In this document: in pieces, positions 9,460 through 18,894 of the stretch | Numbering within the stretch: position 1 is the first letter of the stretch | Layout of the letters: every line of letters begins with the position of its first letter | Assembly (NCBI RefSeq): GCF_014904795.1 | Contig: NZ_JACZFS010000055.1 | Span: 1-64,000 of the forward strand | DNA length: 64,000 bases | Source of the DNA: Nisaea nitritireducens | GTDB taxonomy: Bacteria; Pseudomonadota; Alphaproteobacteria; Thalassobaculales; Thalassobaculaceae | Reading direction: 5' to 3' | Translations under genes and position numbers: made by a program | Notes under the pieces: model-generated | Databases searched by the model: none | Told to the model about the DNA's origin: nothing | The model's input: only the letters and a program-made list of their open reading frames with translations

Positions 9460-10077
9460 ATGAGTGATTTCACCGAAGGTGGCGGCGCCCCTAATAAACG
9501 CCGCGAGAAAAAGCCCCCGAAACCCATCACTGAGAGCTATCTGCGCAATGTCGCGCTTTGGTATATGGAGCGCTATGCCAGCTCGGCCGCGAACCTGAAA
9601 GCGGTGCTGATGCGGCGGGTCCGGCTGTCCTCCGCCTATCACGGTAGCGATCCGGCGGAAGGCGCGGAGATGGTCGATGCCGTGGTCCAGCGGTATACCG
9701 AGGCGGGTATTCTGAACGACCGGCTGTTCGCCGAGACCCGGGTCCGGTCTCTTGTATCGCGCGGCACCTCGACCAAAATGATCAGACGGAAGCTGATGGA
9801 AAAGGGTGTTTCGTCGGATGATATCGACGCGGCGCTGGCCGAAGTACTCGATCAGGAAAACGGTGAGCTTGCATCGGCGGCGCGCTATGCAAGACGGCGG
9901 CGGATTGGGGCGTATCGGCTGGCGGAAAAGCGCGAAGAGAACCGCGACCGCGACATGGCGGCACTGGCCCGGCAGGGGTTCGGTTTCGGGATCGCGGCAA
10001 AGGTGGTAGACGCGGAGGATCCGGAAGCGCTGGAGGCGGAAATCGAGGGCGCGAACGGACGCTGGGACGGGCGCTAG
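9460..10077 (+). CDS. recX: regulatory protein RecX
   Basis: 205 residues. It contains the tandem three-helix RecX repeats: ALWYMERYASSAANLKAVLM near residue 30, then GILNDRLFAETRVRSLVSRG, then SDDIDAALAEVLDQENG. RecX binds the RecA filament and modulates its activity. Here it is separated from recA, which is not in the window. It starts 117 bp from the divergent ABC permease. The sequence after residue 140 (ARRRRIGAYRLAEKREENRD) is the usual basic third helix set. Confidence 0.9.
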   Translation: MSDFTEGGGAPNKRREKKPPKPITESYLRNVALWYMERYASSAANLKAVLMRRVRLSSAYHGSDPAEGAEMVDAVVQRYTEAGILNDRLFAETRVRSLVSRGTSTKMIRRKLMEKGVSSDDIDAALAEVLDQENGELASAARYARRRRIGAYRLAEKREENRDRDMAALARQGFGFGIAAKVVDAEDPEALEAEIEGANGRWDGR

Positions 10078-10122
10078 GGGCTGCGCCCTGAGGTGTGGGG
10101 ACGCAGCGCACAAAAATCGCTT

Positions 10123-10140
10123 AACCGTAGAGAAACGGTT
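10123..10140. promoter_or_regulatory. inverted repeat upstream of acs
   Basis: Arms aaccgt and acggtt with a six-base spacer, 70 bp before the acs start and 45 bp after recX. It may be an operator for acs or a weak stem ending recX transcription. No T-run follows. Confidence 0.3.
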
Positions 10141-10209
10141 GTTATAGTTACGGCCAATTAAACATAACGAATGCGGTGGTCAGACCGCGCAATACTCAAG
10201 GGGGTAACA

Positions 10210-12150
10210 ATGTGGGACGTGCATGATTTTCCGGTGCCGGCGGACATCGCCAAGACGGCCCATGCGGACGCAGCCAAGTACGAGAAAATGTACAAGGAGT
10301 CGGTCGAGAACCCGGAAGGTTTCTGGGCCGAGCACGGCAAGCGGCTCGACTGGATCAAGCCTTACAGCAAGGTCAAGGACGTCTCTTTCGACGCCAAGGA
10401 CCTGCACATCAAGTGGTACCATGACGGCACCCTGAACGCGGCCGCGAACTGCCTCGACCGGCATCTCGCCGAGCGTGGCGACCAGGTGGCGATCATCTGG
10501 GAAGGCGACGATCCGAAGGACGACAAGAAGATCACCTATCGCGAGCTGCACCGCGATGTTTGCAAGTTCTCCAATGCTTTGAAGGATCTCGGCGTCAAAA
10601 AAGGCGACCGGGTGACGATTTACCTGCCGATGATCCCCGAGGCCGCGGTCGCCATGCTGGCCTGCGCCCGGATCGGCGCGGTGCATTCCATCGTTTTCGG
10701 CGGTTTCTCGCCGGACGCGCTGGCGGGGCGTATCCAGGATTGTGAATCCGGCATCGTCATCACCTCGGACGAAGGGTTGCGCGGCGGCCGGCCGATTCCG
10801 CTGAAAGCCAACACGGACAAGGCGCTGCAGGAATGCCCCGACTGCAAGACAGTGGTTGTGGTCAAGCGCACCGGCGGCAAGATCGATTGGGTCGAAGGCC
10901 GGGACCACTGGTATCACGACATCTGCGATGCGGCGTCCGAGGAGTACCCACCGACGGAAATGGGCGCGGAAGATCCGCTGTTCATTCTCTACACCTCGGG
11001 CTCGACCGGTAAGCCGAAGGGTGTGCTGCACACCACTGGCGGCTACATGGTCTTCGCCTCGATGACGCATGAATATGTCTTCGATTATCAGGACGGCGAG
11101 ATCTACTGGTGCACGGCCGATGTCGGTTGGGTCACCGGGCACAGCTACATCATCTACGGGCCGCTGGCGAACGGTGCCACGACCCTGATGTTCGAGGGCG
11201 TGCCGAACTATCCGGACTACAGCCGCTTCTGGCAGGTTTGCGACAAGCACAATGTGTCGATCTTCTACACGGCACCGACCGCGATCCGGGCGCTGATGCG
11301 CGAAGGCGACGGGCCTGTCAAGGCGACCAGCCGCAAGAGCCTGCGCATCCTTGGCTCGGTCGGCGAGCCGATCAATCCGGAAGCCTGGATGTGGTATCAC
11401 GAGGTGGTCGGCGACAAGCGTTGCCCGATTGTCGATACCTGGTGGCAGACGGAGACCGGCGGCATCCTGATCACGCCGCTGCCGGGGGCAACCAATCTGA
11501 AGCCGGGTTCGGCGACGCTGCCTTTCTTCGGCGTGAAGCCGGTCCTTGTCGATGCGGACAACAAGGTGCTGGAAGGGGCGGCAGAGGGCAATCTCTGCAT
11601 GGCCGACAGCTGGCCGGGCCAGATGCGCACGGTCTATGGCGACCATGAGCGGTTCATCCAGACCTACTTCACCACCTTTCCCGGCCGCTATTTCTCCGGC
11701 GACGGCTGCCGCCGGGACGAGGACGGCTATTACTGGATCACCGGCCGCGTCGACGACGTGATCAACGTCTCCGGTCACCGCATGGGCACAGCCGAGGTCG
11801 AAAGCGCGCTGGTTGCGCACGACAAGGTCGCCGAAGCGGCGGTGGTCGGCTATCCGCACGACATCAAGGGCCAGGGCATCTACGCCTATGTCACCCTGAA
11901 TGCCGGGCTGGAGCCGTCGGAAGAGCTGCGCAAGGAGCTGGTGACCTGGGTGCGTAAGGAGATCGGCCCGATCGCTTCTCCGGACCTGATCCAGTGGGCT
12001 CCGAGCCTGCCGAAAACCCGCTCCGGCAAGATCATGCGCCGCATCCTGCGCAAAATCGCCGCCAATGAGCAGGACCAGCTGGGCGACACCTCAACGCTGG
12101 CTGAACCGGCCGTGGTCGACGATCTGGTCGATAACCGGATGAACAAGTAG
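10210..12150 (+). CDS. acs: acetate--CoA ligase (acetyl-CoA synthetase)
   Basis: 646 residues, normal for Acs. The start [15 protein letters not shown] at 10210 follows the ribosome-binding site aaggggg; the frame is open 39 bp further up but without a better site. Adenylation motifs are present: the P-loop-like [12 protein letters not shown] near residue 262, WWQTETGG near residue 412, and the A8 hinge [15 protein letters not shown] near residue 515. The C-terminal acetylatable lysine motif is [11 protein letters not shown] near residue 610. It activates acetate to acetyl-CoA via acetyl-AMP. It stands alone and ends at a strong terminator; the lysine in the A10 motif is a usual control point by acetylation. 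Confidence 0.97.
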   Translation: MWDVHDFPVPADIAKTAHADAAKYEKMYKESVENPEGFWAEHGKRLDWIKPYSKVKDVSFDAKDLHIKWYHDGTLNAAANCLDRHLAERGDQVAIIWEGDDPKDDKKITYRELHRDVCKFSNALKDLGVKKGDRVTIYLPMIPEAAVAMLACARIGAVHSIVFGGFSPDALAGRIQDCESGIVITSDEGLRGGRPIPLKANTDKALQECPDCKTVVVVKRTGGKIDWVEGRDHWYHDICDAASEEYPPTEMGAEDPLFILYTSGSTGKPKGVLHTTGGYMVFASMTHEYVFDYQDGEIYWCTADVGWVTGHSYIIYGPLANGATTLMFEGVPNYPDYSRFWQVCDKHNVSIFYTAPTAIRALMREGDGPVKATSRKSLRILGSVGEPINPEAWMWYHEVVGDKRCPIVDTWWQTETGGILITPLPGATNLKPGSATLPFFGVKPVLVDADNKVLEGAAEGNLCMADSWPGQMRTVYGDHERFIQTYFTTFPGRYFSGDGCRRDEDGYYWITGRVDDVINVSGHRMGTAEVESALVAHDKVAEAAVVGYPHDIKGQGIYAYVTLNAGLEPSEELRKELVTWVRKEIGPIASPDLIQWAPSLPKTRSGKIMRRILRKIAANEQDQLGDTSTLAEPAVVDDLVDNRMNK

Positions 12151-12210
12151 GGACTGAAGCTTTCGCCGACTCCGATCTGTCGAGTCCGGCGATCCTAGCT
12201 CTCACTCATT

Positions 12211-12242
12211 AAAAAAAGCCCGGCTTCAGCCGGGCTTTTTTG
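12211..12242. terminator. rho-independent terminator, bidirectional
   Basis: The stem aaagcccggc/gccgggcttt around loop ttca is flanked by an A-run on the left and a T-run on the right. It can therefore stop both acs (plus) and the convergent acyl-CoA dehydrogenase (minus). Confidence 0.9.
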
Positions 12243-12261
12243 CGTGATGAAGCCGGCGGGC

Positions 12262-13452
12262 TCAGGCGGGATTTCGCTGGACAAGTTGCTTGGCGATGAT
12301 CAGGCGCTGCATCTCGTTCGTGCCCTCAGCGATGGCGAGCAGCGGGGCATCCCGGTAATAGCGCTCGATATTGTATTCCTTGGCATAGCCATAGGCACCA
12401 TGCAGCCGCATGGCCTCCAGGCTGTTATGCAGAGCGGCTTCGGTGGCGAAGAGTTTCGCCATGCCCGCTTCCATGTCACAGCGCTCGCCCCGGTCGTAGG
12501 CGGCGGCGGCCTGTTCGGTCAGCAGTCGGGCAGCCTCGACCTGGGTTGCCATGTCGGCGAGTTTCAGCTGGATCGCTTGATGTTCCGCGATCGGTTTGCC
12601 GAAGGTCTTGCGGATCTGGGAGTATTGCACCGATTCCTCAAGGCAGGCCCGGGCGATGCCGACGCCGCGCGCGGCCACATTGATCCGGCCGAGCTCCAGA
12701 CCGCCGAGGATCTGCTGCATACCGCGGCCTTCGACATTGCCGACCAGGTTTGCGTCCGGCACGAAGCAATCGTCGAGAGTGAAGCCGGCGGAATCGATGC
12801 CCTTGTAGCCGAGTTTCTCCAGCTTCTTGGTGACGTTGAAGCCCTCACCTTTTTCGATCAGGAACAGGCTCATGCCTTTGTGCCGGGGTTTTGCCTCGAG
12901 ATCGGTCTTGGCCAGCACGGCGAGTATATGGCCGTGATAGGCATTACTGATCCACATCTTGGTGCCGTTGAGGAGATAGCCGCCCTCGGTCTTGTCGGCG
13001 CGCAGACGGATGGCCTGCAAATCGGTGCCGGCGTCTGGTTCGGTCAGGGCGATGCCGCCGCGCAGCTCACCGCTGGCGAAGCGTGGCAGCCAGGCGGCCT
13101 TTTGCGCTTCCGTGCCGGAGCGCTCGACCGCGGCGGCCATGATGAGATGGGAGTTGAAAATGCCGGAGATCGACATCCAGACCCGGCTGACCCGCTCGAC
13201 GATTTTCGTATAGGTCGAGGCCGTGAGGCCAAGCCCGCCCCATTCTTCGCCGATGGTGGCACCGAACAGGCCGAGCTCCGCCATCTTGCCGACAATATCC
13301 TCCGGCCAGGCATCTTGGGCTTCCAGCTCATGGGCATAGGGCGCGACATCGCGGGTGAGGAAGCGCTCGACAGCGTCCAGAATCATGCGCTCCTGTTCAG
13401 CACGCTCTTCGAGCGACAGGCCGGACTGGTTCGCGGCGACAGCTGCGTTCAT
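12262..13452 (-). CDS. acyl-CoA dehydrogenase
   Basis: 396 residues, normal for the family. It shows the FAD-binding signatures ALTEPDAGTDLQAIRLRA (around residue 130) and MWISNAYHGH. The C-terminal catalytic Glu lies in APLLAIAEGTNEMQRL near residue 380. It oxidises acyl-CoA to 2-enoyl-CoA, passing electrons to ETF. The ribosome-binding site gggaggaaa precedes the ATG. It lies downstream of the AbrB-type protein gene on the same strand, 85 bp away. Chain-length or branched-chain specificity cannot be told from sequence alone. Confidence 0.94.
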   Translation of the reverse strand: MNAAVAANQSGLSLEERAEQERMILDAVERFLTRDVAPYAHELEAQDAWPEDIVGKMAELGLFGATIGEEWGGLGLTASTYTKIVERVSRVWMSISGIFNSHLIMAAAVERSGTEAQKAAWLPRFASGELRGGIALTEPDAGTDLQAIRLRADKTEGGYLLNGTKMWISNAYHGHILAVLAKTDLEAKPRHKGMSLFLIEKGEGFNVTKKLEKLGYKGIDSAGFTLDDCFVPDANLVGNVEGRGMQQILGGLELGRINVAARGVGIARACLEESVQYSQIRKTFGKPIAEHQAIQLKLADMATQVEAARLLTEQAAAAYDRGERCDMEAGMAKLFATEAALHNSLEAMRLHGAYGYAKEYNIERYYRDAPLLAIAEGTNEMQRLIIAKQLVQRNPA

Positions 13453-13537
13453 GGATTTTTTCCTCCCGGGAATCCCGGTTCTAGGTACTGGCGGAACGCC
13501 ATTGGTTTTTGTTTTTCAACCGAAAATACCGGTTTCT

Positions 13538-14575
13538 CTATGTCTTTGAACTTAGAATATAGCGGAAGATCAGTCCTGATAGGGCAATAACCAGAAAAAT
13601 CCGGATTATGTGGAAGGCCGCGATCAGCGGAACGCCGAGTTCCAGCACGGCGGCGGTGATGCTCATTTCCGCCATGCCGCCGGGAGAGACGGAAAGCACC
13701 ATGGTGGCGGCCGGCAGGCCGGTCACCTCCGCCACGCCGAGACCGAACAGGATGTTAAGCCCAACCAGAACCAGCGTGCTGAGCAAGGCGTGGGGCAGGA
13801 AGCGCTTCAGCGGCAGCACCAGCTCGCGGCGATAGCGCAGGCCGATGAAACAGCCGATCAGGACCTGAGAGAGATTGAGCAGCTCACGCGGCATGCCGGA
13901 AAGATGCAGATCCAGCACCGTTACCAGAGCGCCGGCGGCAAGCGGGCCGAGCAGCCAGCCGTTGGTGATCTTGCGCCAGGCCATCAGGCCACCGAACAGC
14001 AGGGAAAGGATGATCAGGACCGGAAAGCCCTGCAGGTCGAACGGGAGATTTTGCGCCTCGAACGGCGAATGCCCGACAGCCCCGATAAGGGTGAGCGTGG
14101 TCGGGATGGTGGTGACGACGCAGAGAATACGCAGGGACTGGGCGAGCGAAACCGGCGCCATCTCGCCGCCCCACTTCGTTGCCTGCAGGGCCATCTCGAC
14201 AACGCCGCCGGGCACGCTGGCGAAATAGGCGGTGGCCATGTTCACTTTCGCGACCTTGCGCAGATAAAGTGCGGAGAGCAGCCCGAACAGGATCGAGGCC
14301 AGCGCGCAGATCACCATTACCGCGATATGGTCCACCACGAAGGCGGCGACGGTGGGTGTGAAATTGAGGCCGATGCCGGTGCCGAGCAGCAGCTGGCCGG
14401 TCTGCCGCGCGCCTTTCGGCATGGTGAGCGTGAGTCCGGCCATGCTGAGAACGCCGACCGAAAGCATGGGGCCGAGCAGCCACGGCAGAGGCACGCCAAG
14501 GAAGGCAAATGCCCCGCCGGCTCCCGCCGCGAAGGCGAAGCTGGCGAGATGGCGAACGGGCGCTGGAATGGACAT
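13538..14575 (-). CDS. AbrB family (ammonia monooxygenase-type) membrane protein
   Basis: 345 residues, about ten hydrophobic segments. It contains the duplicated membrane motif of the AbrB-duplication family: LGVPLPWLLGPMLSVGVLSM in the first half and the related TNGWLLGPLAAGALVTVLDL in the second. A conserved SVPGGVVEMALQA element near residue 135 recurs as SVSPGGMAEMSITA near residue 300. These proteins are often labelled ammonia monooxygenase or transcriptional regulator by mistake; the sequence is that of an integral membrane protein, possibly a transporter. Substrate unknown. Confidence 0.88.
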   Translation of the reverse strand: MSIPAPVRHLASFAFAAGAGGAFAFLGVPLPWLLGPMLSVGVLSMAGLTLTMPKGARQTGQLLLGTGIGLNFTPTVAAFVVDHIAVMVICALASILFGLLSALYLRKVAKVNMATAYFASVPGGVVEMALQATKWGGEMAPVSLAQSLRILCVVTTIPTTLTLIGAVGHSPFEAQNLPFDLQGFPVLIILSLLFGGLMAWRKITNGWLLGPLAAGALVTVLDLHLSGMPRELLNLSQVLIGCFIGLRYRRELVLPLKRFLPHALLSTLVLVGLNILFGLGVAEVTGLPAATMVLSVSPGGMAEMSITAAVLELGVPLIAAFHIIRIFLVIALSGLIFRYILSSKT

Positions 14576-14741
14576 GGCGGGCGGGCCTGGCTTGGCCGGT
14601 TTCCGGAGTCGGTTGCGCGGCCATCAAATGAGTTGATGCCTGCACTTAGGCAGGCTGCGGCGTTCCGGTCAATCTGTTGACGGCGCTTTGGTGCCCGTGC
14701 ATGGGATGAATTCCACAAGGTCGAAAAACAGGGGCCCGTCG

Positions 14742-15326
14742 ATGACCGAAGAGAGCTTGCAGGATCGGTTCCTTGGGATGGTGCAGGATAACCCGGTGAA
14801 CCGGATCGTTCTGGAGCGGATGCCCGATCTCGGTGTCGAGGATGGCTGGCTGGTCGCCGGTTGTCTTTTTGGGACGGTCTGGAATGTGCTGTCCGATCGA
14901 CCGCTGACCGAGAATATCCGGGACTACGATATTTTCTATTACGATCCGGACACCAGCTATGAAGCGGAAGACGCAGTGATCCGCCGTGGGGCGGATCTGT
15001 TCGCCGATCTCGGGGTCGAGGTCGAGATCCGCAATCAGGCACGGGTTCCGCTCTGGTACGAGGCGCGGTTCGGGGTGCCTTATCCGCCGATATTCGAATC
15101 CCGCACCGGTATCGATCGTTTTGTGGTGGCGGGTACCTGCTGCGGCATCTCGCAAGAGGGCGAGGTGCATGCGCCTTATGGCTTCGAGGATATGTTCGCA
15201 GGCGTCCTGCGCTACAATCCGGTGAACCCGACGCCGCACCAGTTTCAGTTCAAATGCGGAAGTTACCGGGAGCGCTGGCCGTGGCTGAAAATCGTGGAAG
15301 AGGAAGCAACCGCGCGTACCTCTTGA
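14742..15326 (+). CDS. nucleotidyltransferase family protein (DUF925/NTP_transf_6 type)
   Basis: 194 residues from MTEESLQDRFLGMVQDNPVN at 14742, chosen for its ribosome-binding site (cagggg); an in-frame ATG at 14706 is possible. The core is WLVAGCLFGTVWNVLSDRPL followed by IRDYDIFYYDPDTSYEAED. The G-[x]-W and DxD residues correspond to the nucleotidyltransferase metal site of this family. A conserved APYGFEDMFAGVLR segment is near residue 150. It probably transfers a nucleotide, but the target is unknown. Flanked by the methyltransferase-like gene 46 bp downstream. Confidence 0.8.
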   Translation: MTEESLQDRFLGMVQDNPVNRIVLERMPDLGVEDGWLVAGCLFGTVWNVLSDRPLTENIRDYDIFYYDPDTSYEAEDAVIRRGADLFADLGVEVEIRNQARVPLWYEARFGVPYPPIFESRTGIDRFVVAGTCCGISQEGEVHAPYGFEDMFAGVLRYNPVNPTPHQFQFKCGSYRERWPWLKIVEEEATARTS

Positions 15327-15372
15327 ACAAGGAACCGTGCTAGTCACATCTGCATAGTGAAAGGGGACGAGC

Positions 15373-15858
15373 ATGGATGAGAAGCAACAGCCTGACGATG
15401 TGCCGGATACAGCGGGCGTAATCCTGCCGCCGCCGGTCATTCTGTTGATCTTCATTGTCTTCGGTGCGGTGCTGGAAATTTTTGTGCCGCGTCCGTTTGC
15501 GCCTGACTGGGCGCAGACCTATCTCGGCCCGGCCCTCGTCGTTGGAGCGGTTGCCGTCGCCATCATCGCCGAGCGACAATTCAAACGCGCCGGGACCAGC
15601 GCGAAGCCCTGGGTGCCGACGACGGCCATTGTCACCACCGGATTATTCTCGGTCAGCCGTAATCCAATGTATGCCGCCCTGGTAGCCCTGTTGTTCGGCC
15701 TGGCGTTTGCCGGCAATACGCTGTGGATCCTGACGGCGACCGTCGGATTTGTTGGCGTCATGCATTACGGCGTCATCCTGCGCGAGGAAGCCTATCTCGA
15801 ACGTCTCTTCGGAGCGGCCTATACGGATTACAAGGCGCGGGTCCGGCGCTGGATCTAG
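15373..15858 (+). CDS. isoprenylcysteine carboxyl methyltransferase family membrane protein
   Basis: 161 residues, three to four hydrophobic helices. The signature SVSRNPMYAALVALLFGLAF near residue 95 and the EEAYLERLFGAAYTDYKAR motif near the C-terminus match the ICMT/PEMT family. In that family the arginine-proline loop and the later E-x-x-L-x-x-x-F-x-Y-x-x-Y segment hold S-adenosylmethionine. The ribosome-binding site aaggggac precedes the ATG. It probably methylates a lipid or small hydrophobic molecule in the inner membrane; the substrate is unknown. Confidence 0.85.
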   Translation: MDEKQQPDDVPDTAGVILPPPVILLIFIVFGAVLEIFVPRPFAPDWAQTYLGPALVVGAVAVAIIAERQFKRAGTSAKPWVPTTAIVTTGLFSVSRNPMYAALVALLFGLAFAGNTLWILTATVGFVGVMHYGVILREEAYLERLFGAAYTDYKARVRRWI

Positions 15859-15952
15859 AAGGCTGTCTTTCCTCGATTAGTGGTCACTATTTCTTTTTCG
15901 TGCGTCACCTGCGTGCGACAGTCCGGTCTGTTCTTTTGCGGGGGCTCTGGCC

Positions 15953-16702
15953 ATGGGCGAACGGATAATCCTGATAACGGGCGCGGCCAGCGGCATCGGC
16001 GCCGCGGCAGCCCGGAAACTGGCGCAAAGCGGCGACCGTTTTCTGCTGCATACGCGCGCTAATCTCGATGGCCTCAATCGCGTGGCGGAGCAGGTGCGTT
16101 CGAAAGGCGCAACCGCTGAAACCGAGCTGAAGGATCTAGGGGAGCCGGGCGCGGGCCAGTATCTGATCGAGGCCTGTGTCGAGCGCTTCGGCGGGCTTGA
16201 TATCCTTGTCGCCAATGCCGGTTACGCGGACAAGGCACCGTTGGGCGAAGCCGGAACGGAAAAGTTCGAGCAGGCGCAGAACGCCATTTCCCGCTCCTTC
16301 TTCGAGATGGCGGAGGTGGCCCTGCCGCTGCTGCAAGCTTCGGCCCGGGGCCGGGTTGTCGCGGTGGGAGCCTTTGGGCCGCATGTCTGGCGCACCGACC
16401 TGCCCGCCTTTCCGGCGACGGCGGCGGCAAAGGCTTCGCTTGAGGCAACGGCGCGCGCCCTTGCCCTCACGCTGGCACCGTCCGGGGCGACCGTGAATGT
16501 CGTGGCGCCAGGCTTCATCGAGAAAGATCCGGGCACGCATTCGGCCATGACGCCGCAGGGCGTGGCGGCACTCTCTGCCCGTATTCCGATGGGGCGGCGA
16601 GGCACGGCGCACGAGGTGGCGGCGGTGATCGGCTTTCTCGCGTCCGGCGAAGCGAGCTACGTTACAGGGCAAGTTATCCATGTGAATGGCGGATTGATTT
16701 AG
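15953..16702 (+). CDS. SDR-fold protein lacking canonical catalytic residues
   Basis: 249 residues. The NAD(P)-binding glycine motif TGAASGIGAAAA (residues 9-20) and the VANAG motif are intact, and the C-terminus VTGQVIHVNGGLI is typical of classical SDRs. The catalytic core is abnormal. Where the family has the serine there is VVAVGAFGPH, and the expected YxxxK reads TAAAK (in FPATAAAKASLE), so both Ser and Tyr appear to be missing while the Lys is kept. It may bind a cofactor without acting as a normal dehydrogenase, or use another mechanism. It is followed 9 bp later by the threonate-dehydrogenase-like gene, suggesting one operon. Confidence 0.88.
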   Translation: MGERIILITGAASGIGAAAARKLAQSGDRFLLHTRANLDGLNRVAEQVRSKGATAETELKDLGEPGAGQYLIEACVERFGGLDILVANAGYADKAPLGEAGTEKFEQAQNAISRSFFEMAEVALPLLQASARGRVVAVGAFGPHVWRTDLPAFPATAAAKASLEATARALALTLAPSGATVNVVAPGFIEKDPGTHSAMTPQGVAALSARIPMGRRGTAHEVAAVIGFLASGEASYVTGQVIHVNGGLI

Positions 16703-16711
16703 GGGAAAGTA

Positions 16712-17623
16712 ATGACTGAAGGACGTATCGCCGGGGTTATCGGCCTTGGCTCGATGGGGATGGGCGCGGCCCGCTCCCTTGTCGCGGCCGGGGTCGAGAC
16801 CTGGGGAACGGATGTGCGCGCCGAGTCCGTCGCGGATTTTGCGGCGAACGGCGGCAAGGGCGCGGCAAACCCGGCAGAGCAGGCATCGAAAGTGGATGCG
16901 CTGCTGGTGCTTGTGGTAAACGCGGCCCAGACCGAAAGCGTGCTGTTCGGCGAGACCGGTGCGGTCAAACATATGAAAAAAGGCGCCGTCGTTGTTGCCA
17001 GCAGCACGGTCCCTGCCGCCTATGCACGAGAGCTTGAGGGCCGGCTGGCGGAGCATGGCCTGCTGATGGTTGATGCGCCGGTCAGCGGCGGCGCGGCCAA
17101 GGCGGCGACCGGCGAGATGACGGTGATGGGCTCCGGCACGCCGGCGGCATTCGAGGCGGCGGACTTTCTGCTGAACGCGATTGCCGCGAAGGTCTACCGG
17201 CTGGGCGATCAGGCCGGGCCGGGCTCGACCGTAAAGACCATCAACCAATTGCTTGCAGGTGTGCATATCGCGGCGGCGGCGGAAGCCATGGCGCTTGGCA
17301 TTCGTGCCGGTGTGGCGCCCACAGACCTGTTCGAAGTGATTTCCAATTCCGCCGGTGCTTCCTGGATGTTCAACAACCGGGTGCCGCACATCCTCGACGG
17401 GGATTACGCTCCGCTCAGTGCGGTGAATATCTTCGTGAAGGATCTTGGCATTGTGCTGGAGACCGGCAAGGAGCTGACCTTCCCCTTGCCGCTGTCGGCG
17501 GCGGCACACCAGCAGTTCCTCGGTGCGGCAGCGGCCGGGCTGGGAACAGAGGACGATTCCGCCGTCATCAAGGTGTTCCAGAAACTCGCCGGGATAGACT
17601 TGCCGGAAAGCAAGGACGATTGA
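16712..17623 (+). CDS. NAD(P)-dependent 3-hydroxyacid dehydrogenase, L-threonate dehydrogenase-like
   Basis: 303 residues. The Rossmann motif is GLGSMGMGAARSLVAAG near residue 9. The substrate-loop motif DAPVSGGAAKAATG is near residue 119, and the catalytic lysine is in GSTVKTINQLLAG near residue 172. This is the beta-hydroxyacid dehydrogenase family (3-hydroxyisobutyrate, tartronate semialdehyde, L-threonate). The GASWMFNNRVPHILDGDY segment is most like L-threonate dehydrogenase LtnD. The ribosome-binding site aggggaaag precedes the ATG. No kinase or isomerase of the threonate pathway is adjacent, so the exact substrate is open. Confidence 0.88.
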   Translation: MTEGRIAGVIGLGSMGMGAARSLVAAGVETWGTDVRAESVADFAANGGKGAANPAEQASKVDALLVLVVNAAQTESVLFGETGAVKHMKKGAVVVASSTVPAAYARELEGRLAEHGLLMVDAPVSGGAAKAATGEMTVMGSGTPAAFEAADFLLNAIAAKVYRLGDQAGPGSTVKTINQLLAGVHIAAAAEAMALGIRAGVAPTDLFEVISNSAGASWMFNNRVPHILDGDYAPLSAVNIFVKDLGIVLETGKELTFPLPLSAAAHQQFLGAAAAGLGTEDDSAVIKVFQKLAGIDLPESKDD

Positions 17624-17833
17624 TCAGAGCAGGCAGAGCAGGCCGTAACAGGACGCGCCGAACAGCTTCACCGCCAGCAGGTAGCCGATCAGGTCGAGCA
17701 GCAACGTGAAACCGAGAATCGGCAGGGCAACGAAGCCCATAAAATAGAGCGCGGCCCAGCGTGTGAAGCGGCGGCCGGGAATCCGGTGGCCGTGAATCAC
17801 GGGCGGTTTTTTGAATTGTGCGAGCACGGACAT
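17624..17833 (-). CDS. small membrane protein, 69 aa
   Basis: Starts MSVLAQFKKPPVIHGHRIPG and carries two hydrophobic segments (YFMGFVALPILGFTLLLDLI and LLAVKLFGASCYGLLCLL) with a basic N-terminal stretch on the cytosolic side. The stop codon abuts the stop of the preceding plus-strand gene. There is no strong ribosome-binding site, so coding rests on composition and the fully open space between neighbours. No family recognised. Confidence 0.55.
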   Translation of the reverse strand: MSVLAQFKKPPVIHGHRIPGRRFTRWAALYFMGFVALPILGFTLLLDLIGYLLAVKLFGASCYGLLCLL

Positions 17834-17874
17834 GGGCTAAGACTAGCCGCGGAACGGGGACGGGGGAACCTTGA

Positions 17875-18891
17875 ATGGCGGCTGCCGCCAAAGCCCAGAA
17901 AGCCAAAGAGAAAAGCGACCGGCCACTGAAAGATAAGCGTGGTGAGGAGCAGGACGGCATCGTCGCGCTCTGGGACGCGGTCGATCAGCGGCGCTGGGAC
18001 GAGCTGATCGCAAAGGCGGACCGCTCGGCGCTGGAGCAATCATCGGCGTATGGCATGGCCATGTCGCGCGCCTCCGCCTATACCCCCGTCACGGCGGTCT
18101 TCATGCGCGGCCCGGAGCGGGTGGCGCTTGCCCTGATCCTCGAATGGCGGTTTCCGGGCGGTTTTCGGATTGCCAAACTAACGCGGGGCCCGGTCTTCCT
18201 GGCGGATGTTTCGGAGACGGAACGCGCGGCGATCTTCAATCTCATAAAACAGCGTTATCCGGTCGCTCGGCTCAATCTCTTCTTCATGACCCCGGAACTC
18301 CCCGCCAGCGCGGACAGCGATGCGCTCCTGCGCGGCATTGGCATGCGCCCGATGGTGACCGGCTACAGCACTGTCTGGCTGGATCTCCGGCGTGACCTGG
18401 AGACGCTCCGGGCCGGTTTGCATATGAAATGGCGGAACCAGCTCAAGCTCGCGGAAGCGGAGCCGATCCGGGTGCGCAGCGGTTTTGGCGGCGCGCCGCT
18501 GGAATGGCTGCTGACCCGGCATGACCAGCACAGGAAGCGGCGCAAGTTCCGGGCACCGGCAGGCGCCTTCGTTGCCGCCATCGCCGATAGCGGACGCGAC
18601 AAGCGCGCGACACAGGTTTTCACCGCCTATGTCGGCAGCGAGCCGATCGCGGCGATCCTCACCATCCGGCACGGTAATTCCGCGACCTACTATGTCGGCT
18701 GGACCGGTGTGGAGGGGCGCGAGAAGCAAGCCCACAATCTGCTGCTCTGGAAAGCCATCATCAAGCTCAAGGAAACCGGTGTGGAATGGCTCGATCTCGG
18801 CGGCGTCGACGGCTTGCACATGCCCGGCGTCTCTCGCTTCAAGCTCGGTGTTGGCGGCGAGTTGGTGACGCTGGCGGGGACGTATCTCTAG
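17875..18891 (+). CDS. FemAB/BioF2-like GNAT-fold acyltransferase
   Basis: 338 residues. The layout is that of FemAB-type double GNAT proteins: an N-terminal helix-rich segment, a first half ending in STVWLDLRRDLETLRAGLHM, and a second GNAT core with FTAYVGSEPIAAILTIRHGN (near residue 245). The acceptor-region motif YYVGWTGVEGREKQAHNLLL follows, then EWLDLGGVDG and a conserved GVSRFKLGVGGE close to the C-terminus. Relatives add amino acids to lipid II or act on exopolysaccharide precursors. The first 25 residues are Lys/Ala-rich. It meets the Lon-like gene head-on with a 3-bp gap. Confidence 0.85.
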   Translation: MAAAAKAQKAKEKSDRPLKDKRGEEQDGIVALWDAVDQRRWDELIAKADRSALEQSSAYGMAMSRASAYTPVTAVFMRGPERVALALILEWRFPGGFRIAKLTRGPVFLADVSETERAAIFNLIKQRYPVARLNLFFMTPELPASADSDALLRGIGMRPMVTGYSTVWLDLRRDLETLRAGLHMKWRNQLKLAEAEPIRVRSGFGGAPLEWLLTRHDQHRKRRKFRAPAGAFVAAIADSGRDKRATQVFTAYVGSEPIAAILTIRHGNSATYYVGWTGVEGREKQAHNLLLWKAIIKLKETGVEWLDLGGVDGLHMPGVSRFKLGVGGELVTLAGTYL

Positions 18892-18894
18892 CGA

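Noticed and set aside
9343-10113. The 5' extension of the ABC permease frame
   Set aside because: It is antisense to recX, Arg/Pro-rich and not protein-like. The permease starts at the ATG at 9342.
10180-11859. A 559-residue minus-strand open frame opposite acs
   Set aside because: Antisense to acetyl-CoA synthetase, with His/Arg/Asp-rich composition typical of shadow frames and no ribosome-binding site.
12244-13590. A 448-residue plus-strand open frame opposite the acyl-CoA dehydrogenase
   Set aside because: Runs through the acs terminator and is antisense to a conserved gene; no motifs.
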